DNA from: Natronohydrobacter sp.
GTDB lineage: Bacteria; Pseudomonadota; Alphaproteobacteria; Rhodobacterales; Rhodobacteraceae
Assembly: GCA_007118445.1 (NCBI GenBank)
Contig: SKRP01000290.1
Location: 1 to 8,919 of the forward strand
DNA length: 8,919 nt
Reading direction: 5' to 3'
The translations under genes and the position numbers were made by a program. Below the pieces are notes generated by a model that saw only the letters and a list, made by a program, of their open reading frames with translations, was not told where the DNA came from and made no database searches. Positions 6,789 through 8,919 of the stretch are shown here, piece by piece. Positions within the stretch are counted from its first letter, which is position 1. Every line of letters begins with the position of its first letter.

Positions 6789-8131
6789 TGACACGCAAGC
6801 TTTTCGGCACAGACGGGGTGCGCGGGACCGCGAATACCCATCCGATGACAGCGGAAATGGCGCTGCGTCTGGGCGCGGCGGCAGGCCGTCACTTCCGGCG
6901 CAATGGCTCGAACGAGCATCGGGTGGTGATCGGCAAGGACACGCGACTGTCGGGTTATATGTTCGAGAATGCGCTGACCGCCGGGCTGACCTCTACGGGC
7001 ATGAATGTGCTGCTGCTGGGGCCAGTGCCGACGCCGGCTGTGGGGTTTCTGACCCGCTCGATGCGCGCGGATCTGGGGATCATGATTTCCGCCAGTCACA
7101 ACGCGCATCAGGATAACGGGATCAAGTTTTTCGGCCCGGACGGGTTCAAGCTGTCCGATGCCGATGAGGCCGCCATCGAAGCGATTGTCACAGGCGAGAT
7201 CACGCCTGCGCAGCCTGCCAATATCGGGCGTGCCAAACGGATCGAGGCGGCGGGCGGGCGCTATGTCGAATATGCCAAGACCACGCTCGCGCGCGGCACG
7301 GAACTGAGCGGGCTGAAGATCGTGCTCGATTGCGCGAACGGGGCGGCGCATCGGGTTGCGCCGCAGCTCTTGTGGGAGTTGGGCGCGGATGTGGTGGCCA
7401 TCGGGGCCAGTCCGAATGGCACCAATATCAACCTTGATTGCGGCTCGACCTATCCGCGGACCTGCGCCGCGAAAGTGCTGGAAACCGGCGCGGATCTGGG
7501 GATCTCGCTCGATGGGGATGCGGATCGGGTGATCCTGATCGACGAGCGCGGCCAGATTGCCGATGGCGACCAGCTGATGGCGCTGTTTGCGCGCCGCTTT
7601 GCTGAAGCGCAAATTCTGCGCGAGGGCGTGCTGGTCGCGACTGTCATGTCCAATCTGGGGCTGGAGCGCTATCTCGAAGGCAACGGGATGCGCATGGAAC
7701 GCACGGCGGTTGGCGACCGCTATGTGGTCGAGCGGATGCGGCAGGGCGGCTGGAACCTGGGCGGCGAGCAATCCGGTCATATCGTGATGACCGATTACGC
7801 GACCACTGGTGACGGGCTGATCGCGGCGCTGCAGTTTCTGGCGGCGATGATCGAGAGCGGCAAGCCCGCCTCGATGCTGGCGCGGTCCTTTGATCCGGTG
7901 CCGCAGATGCTGAAGAACCTGCGCTATGCGCCGGGGGTGGATCTGCTGTCGAGATCCGAAGTCCAGACCGTGATCGAGGATGCCAAGGCCCGGCTTGACG
8001 GGCAGGGGCGGCTGCTGATCCGCAAATCCGGCACCGAGCCACTGGTGCGGGTGATGGCCGAATGCGAGGATGAGGGGCTTCTGGCCGAGATCGTGAACGG
8101 AATCATCGCCGAAATGGAATCTGTTGCCTGA
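6788..8131 (+). CDS. glmM: Phosphoglucosamine mutase (GlmM)
   Basis: GlmM converts glucosamine-6-phosphate to glucosamine-1-phosphate, the precursor of UDP-GlcNAc for peptidoglycan and lipopolysaccharide. The 447-residue length is standard. Visible are the FGTDGVRG start (6-13), the phosphoserine loop ISASHN with Ser103, the metal-binding DGDADR (242-247), the sugar-binding GEQSGH (326-331) and the phosphate-binding RKSGTEP (412-418). The ATG shares one base with the folP stop, and GAGGGG (6774-6779) supplies the ribosome binding site from inside folP. Adjacency of folP and glmM is conserved widely, including in E. coli. Nothing in the sequence is out of the ordinary. Confidence 0.97.
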   Translation: MTRKLFGTDGVRGTANTHPMTAEMALRLGAAAGRHFRRNGSNEHRVVIGKDTRLSGYMFENALTAGLTSTGMNVLLLGPVPTPAVGFLTRSMRADLGIMISASHNAHQDNGIKFFGPDGFKLSDADEAAIEAIVTGEITPAQPANIGRAKRIEAAGGRYVEYAKTTLARGTELSGLKIVLDCANGAAHRVAPQLLWELGADVVAIGASPNGTNINLDCGSTYPRTCAAKVLETGADLGISLDGDADRVILIDERGQIADGDQLMALFARRFAEAQILREGVLVATVMSNLGLERYLEGNGMRMERTAVGDRYVVERMRQGGWNLGGEQSGHIVMTDYATTGDGLIAALQFLAAMIESGKPASMLARSFDPVPQMLKNLRYAPGVDLLSRSEVQTVIEDAKARLDGQGRLLIRKSGTEPLVRVMAECEDEGLLAEIVNGIIAEMESVA

Positions 8132-8179
8132 AATACACGGTTTCGCAGGCATTCCCGGCTTTTCCTCCCGCCATTCCGG

Positions 8180-8209
8180 AAAACATGTTACGTTACGTCA
8201 ACTTGTTTT
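8180..8209. promoter_or_regulatory. Nested inverted repeat (operator-like) at the start of the polyproline protein gene
   Basis: AAAACATGTT (8180-8189) and AACTTGTTTT (8200-8209) are complementary at 9 of 10 positions around a 10-base centre. The centre itself holds a second palindrome, ACGT-T-ACGT (8190-8198), with almost the same axis. The element covers the candidate start codons of the downstream gene (ATG 8185, TTG 8208). It could be a repressor binding site or an mRNA hairpin hiding the start. I do not recognise a specific regulator. Confidence 0.4.
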
Positions 8210-8636
8210 GACCGGAGGTTTTGCCAGGCGTCTTGTTCCACTTGCTTTTGCCGCAATGCTCGGAATGTCATCGACAGCCAGTGCTGATCCTACAGTGGGT
8301 CTGGGTCTGTCCTTTTCCTTCGGATCGGGCAATGTCGATACCGGGGTCGGGCTTCGGGTATTCTCGAATGACAGGCGCAACCGGGCCGTGGCTTCGATCG
8401 GGCTGGATTACATGTTCGGCAGCCAGAGCTTGCGCGGGACAGTGGGTGCGGCCTATCTGAGTGGAAATCTCTATGGCGGGCTGGACCTGGGGCTCAATTT
8501 CGGTACCGGGACTGTCGATTTCGGCCCGAGCATCGGCCTGACCAGAACCAAGCGGCGTGCCGCACCACCGCCACCACCGCCACCGCCGCCACCACCGCCA
8601 CCGCCACCGGCTCCGGCGCTGGCGGTGCCGCTCTAG
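8208..8636 (+). CDS. Small exported glycine-rich, possibly beta-barrel protein with a C-terminal polyproline run; start uncertain
   Basis: I do not recognise the family. Started at TTG 8208 it has 142 residues. Residues 1-26 look like a signal peptide (basic n-region with ARR, hydrophobic LVPLAFAAMLG, cleavage after ASA before DPT). The mature part is rich in alternating Gly/hydrophobic residues, as in small outer-membrane barrels, and contains a repeated motif (31-49 and 92-111) of the form GLxLxxxFGxGxVDxG. Residues 120-134 are fifteen consecutive prolines, then APALAVPL to the TAG. The start is doubtful: TTG 8208 has no good ribosome binding site, TTG 8124 would give an overlong n-region and overlap glmM, and the natural-looking ATG at 8185 is out of frame by a 5-base tandem duplication (GTTAC twice, 8187-8198). 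So the gene may start at TTG 8208 or be a frame-disrupted copy. It lies just after glmM on the same strand. Confidence 0.7.
   Translation: MTGGFARRLVPLAFAAMLGMSSTASADPTVGLGLSFSFGSGNVDTGVGLRVFSNDRRNRAVASIGLDYMFGSQSLRGTVGAAYLSGNLYGGLDLGLNFGTGTVDFGPSIGLTRTKRRAAPPPPPPPPPPPPPPPAPALAVPL
8565..8609 (+). repeat. CCA/CCG triplet tract encoding 15 prolines
   Basis: Fifteen proline codons in a row, all CCA or CCG, at the C-terminus of the small exported protein. Such triplet tracts can change length by slippage without shifting frame, and long proline runs normally need elongation factor P for translation. Confidence 0.9.
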
Positions 8637-8723
8637 GTCTGGAAATGGCAGCGAAGTGAAGGCGTTTTACAAGCTGTGGTGCCGCCGATACCTGCGCACT
8701 GTAAGCCTGACACGGTAAGGTTG

Positions 8724-8747
8724 CGCTGCGCGCGCTTGCGCGCGGCG
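8724..8747. terminator. Strong GC-rich hairpin downstream of the polyproline gene
   Basis: Bases 8724-8733 pair with 8738-8747 as a 10-bp stem with one T-G wobble and a GCTT tetraloop. It lies 87 bases after the stop at 8636. No T-tract follows, so it may be an imperfect terminator, a 3'-end stabiliser or a genomic palindrome. Confidence 0.4.
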
Positions 8748-8812
8748 GATTGAAGTCGCCAAGCGATTGTGCGGGGTATGGCCGCTTGTGACCAAGGTCT
8801 GCGCTGCGGGTC

Positions 8813-8841
8813 ACGGGGGGCTTGCCATAGCCCCCTGTTTT
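8813..8841 (+). terminator. Intrinsic terminator (GGGGGC stem, TTTT tail)
   Basis: Bases 8813-8821 pair with 8830-8838; the core is GGGGGC with GCCCCC, around an 8-base loop TTGCCATA, and four T residues (8838-8841) follow at once. It would end transcription from the glmM/polyproline side and separate it from the glycine riboswitch transcript to the right. Confidence 0.6.
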
Positions 8842-8850
8842 CCGTTAGCA
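8822..8850 (+). promoter_or_regulatory. Candidate promoter for the riboswitch-controlled transcript
   Basis: TTGCCA (8822-8827) is a good -35 match. TTAGCA (8845-8850) at a 17-base spacing, or TAGCAC one base later, is a weak -10. Transcription would start near 8857, at the beginning of the riboswitch aptamer. The -35 element sits in the loop of the preceding terminator. Confidence 0.4.
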
Positions 8851-8855
8851 CGGCA

Positions 8856-8919
8856 CCTATCAGGATACGGGAGACACTGGCGCATGCGTCAGGGCCGAAG
8901 GAGCAACCGCCCCGGTAAA
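8856..8919 (+). promoter_or_regulatory. Glycine riboswitch aptamer (gcvT motif), truncated by the right edge
   Basis: The conserved core of the glycine aptamer is present in order: CGGGAGA (8868-8874), a hairpin from CTGGCG and CGTCAG (8876-8892) with a CATG loop, then GCCGAAGGAGCAA (8894-8906) followed by CCGCCCCGGTAAA to the edge. These match the gcvT/glycine motif, in which the 3' side continues with a CTCTCAGG-like strand that must lie just beyond the window. Glycine binding usually switches on genes for glycine cleavage (gcvTHP) or transport. The regulated gene, and whether a second tandem aptamer follows, cannot be seen. The 5' boundary is approximate. Confidence 0.85.

Larger units (their letters stand above)
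8637..8855. other. Non-coding gap right of the polyproline gene
   Basis: No credible coding frame on either strand. Apart from the GC-rich hairpin (8724-8747), the terminator (8813-8841) and the candidate promoter (8822-8850), I see nothing recognisable; bases 8637-8723 and 8748-8812 hold no feature I can support. Confidence 0.5.

Noticed and set aside
6422..8152. Antisense open frame of 576 codons opposite folP and glmM
   Set aside because: Both sense genes are well-conserved families with full motif sets; the antisense frame has no recognisable motif and crosses gene boundaries.
8633..8851. Minus-strand frame of 72 codons in the right-hand gap
   Set aside because: It overlaps the hairpin and terminator structures, has no ribosome binding site that I can support and no recognisable motif.

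Overview
The window looks like chromosomal DNA of a Rhodobacterales-type alphaproteobacterium. It is GC-rich, with strongly GC-biased third codon positions that create long antisense shadow frames. The gene order glyS, PEP-binding PPDK-like protein, SleB-type cell-wall hydrolase, folB, folP, glmM is, as far as I recall, typical of Rhodobacteraceae. All recognisable genes lie on the + strand. No transposase, CRISPR array, tRNA or rRNA gene was seen.

Layout. Positions 1-723 are the C-terminal part of the glycyl-tRNA synthetase beta subunit (GlyS). Its first ~165 bases (about 46% GC) do not resemble GlyS, although the reading frame stays open across the junction and off the left edge. Next is an intergenic stretch of palindromic arms (732-813) and a plausible sigma70 promoter. 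They precede a large PPDK-like protein (877-3417) with an intact PEP/phosphohistidine half but altered ATP-site residues. After 172 non-coding bases holding a possible LexA-type box comes a membrane-anchored SleB/CwlJ-type hydrolase (3590-4669). A folate/cell-wall cluster follows: a two-domain FolB (4812-5732), FolP (5772-6788) and GlmM (6788-8131, whose ATG overlaps the folP stop). A small exported protein with a 15-proline C-terminal run lies at about 8208-8636; its start is ambiguous because the nearest ATG is put out of frame by a 5-base tandem duplication. The right end (8637-8919) is non-coding. It holds a GC-rich hairpin, a good intrinsic terminator, a candidate promoter and the first part of a glycine riboswitch aptamer cut by the window edge; the regulated gene, probably for glycine cleavage or transport, lies outside.

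How the genes relate. FolB and FolP act in dihydropteroate synthesis and GlmM makes glucosamine-1-phosphate for UDP-GlcNAc; the three are closely spaced and probably co-transcribed. The hydrolase would act on the peptidoglycan to which GlmM's product leads. The window is mainly housekeeping. The points most worth a second look are the chimeric start of glyS, the half-degenerate PPDK homologue, the unexplained C-terminal domain of FolB, the start region of the polyproline protein and the glycine riboswitch. I do not see a clear-cut new multi-gene system.
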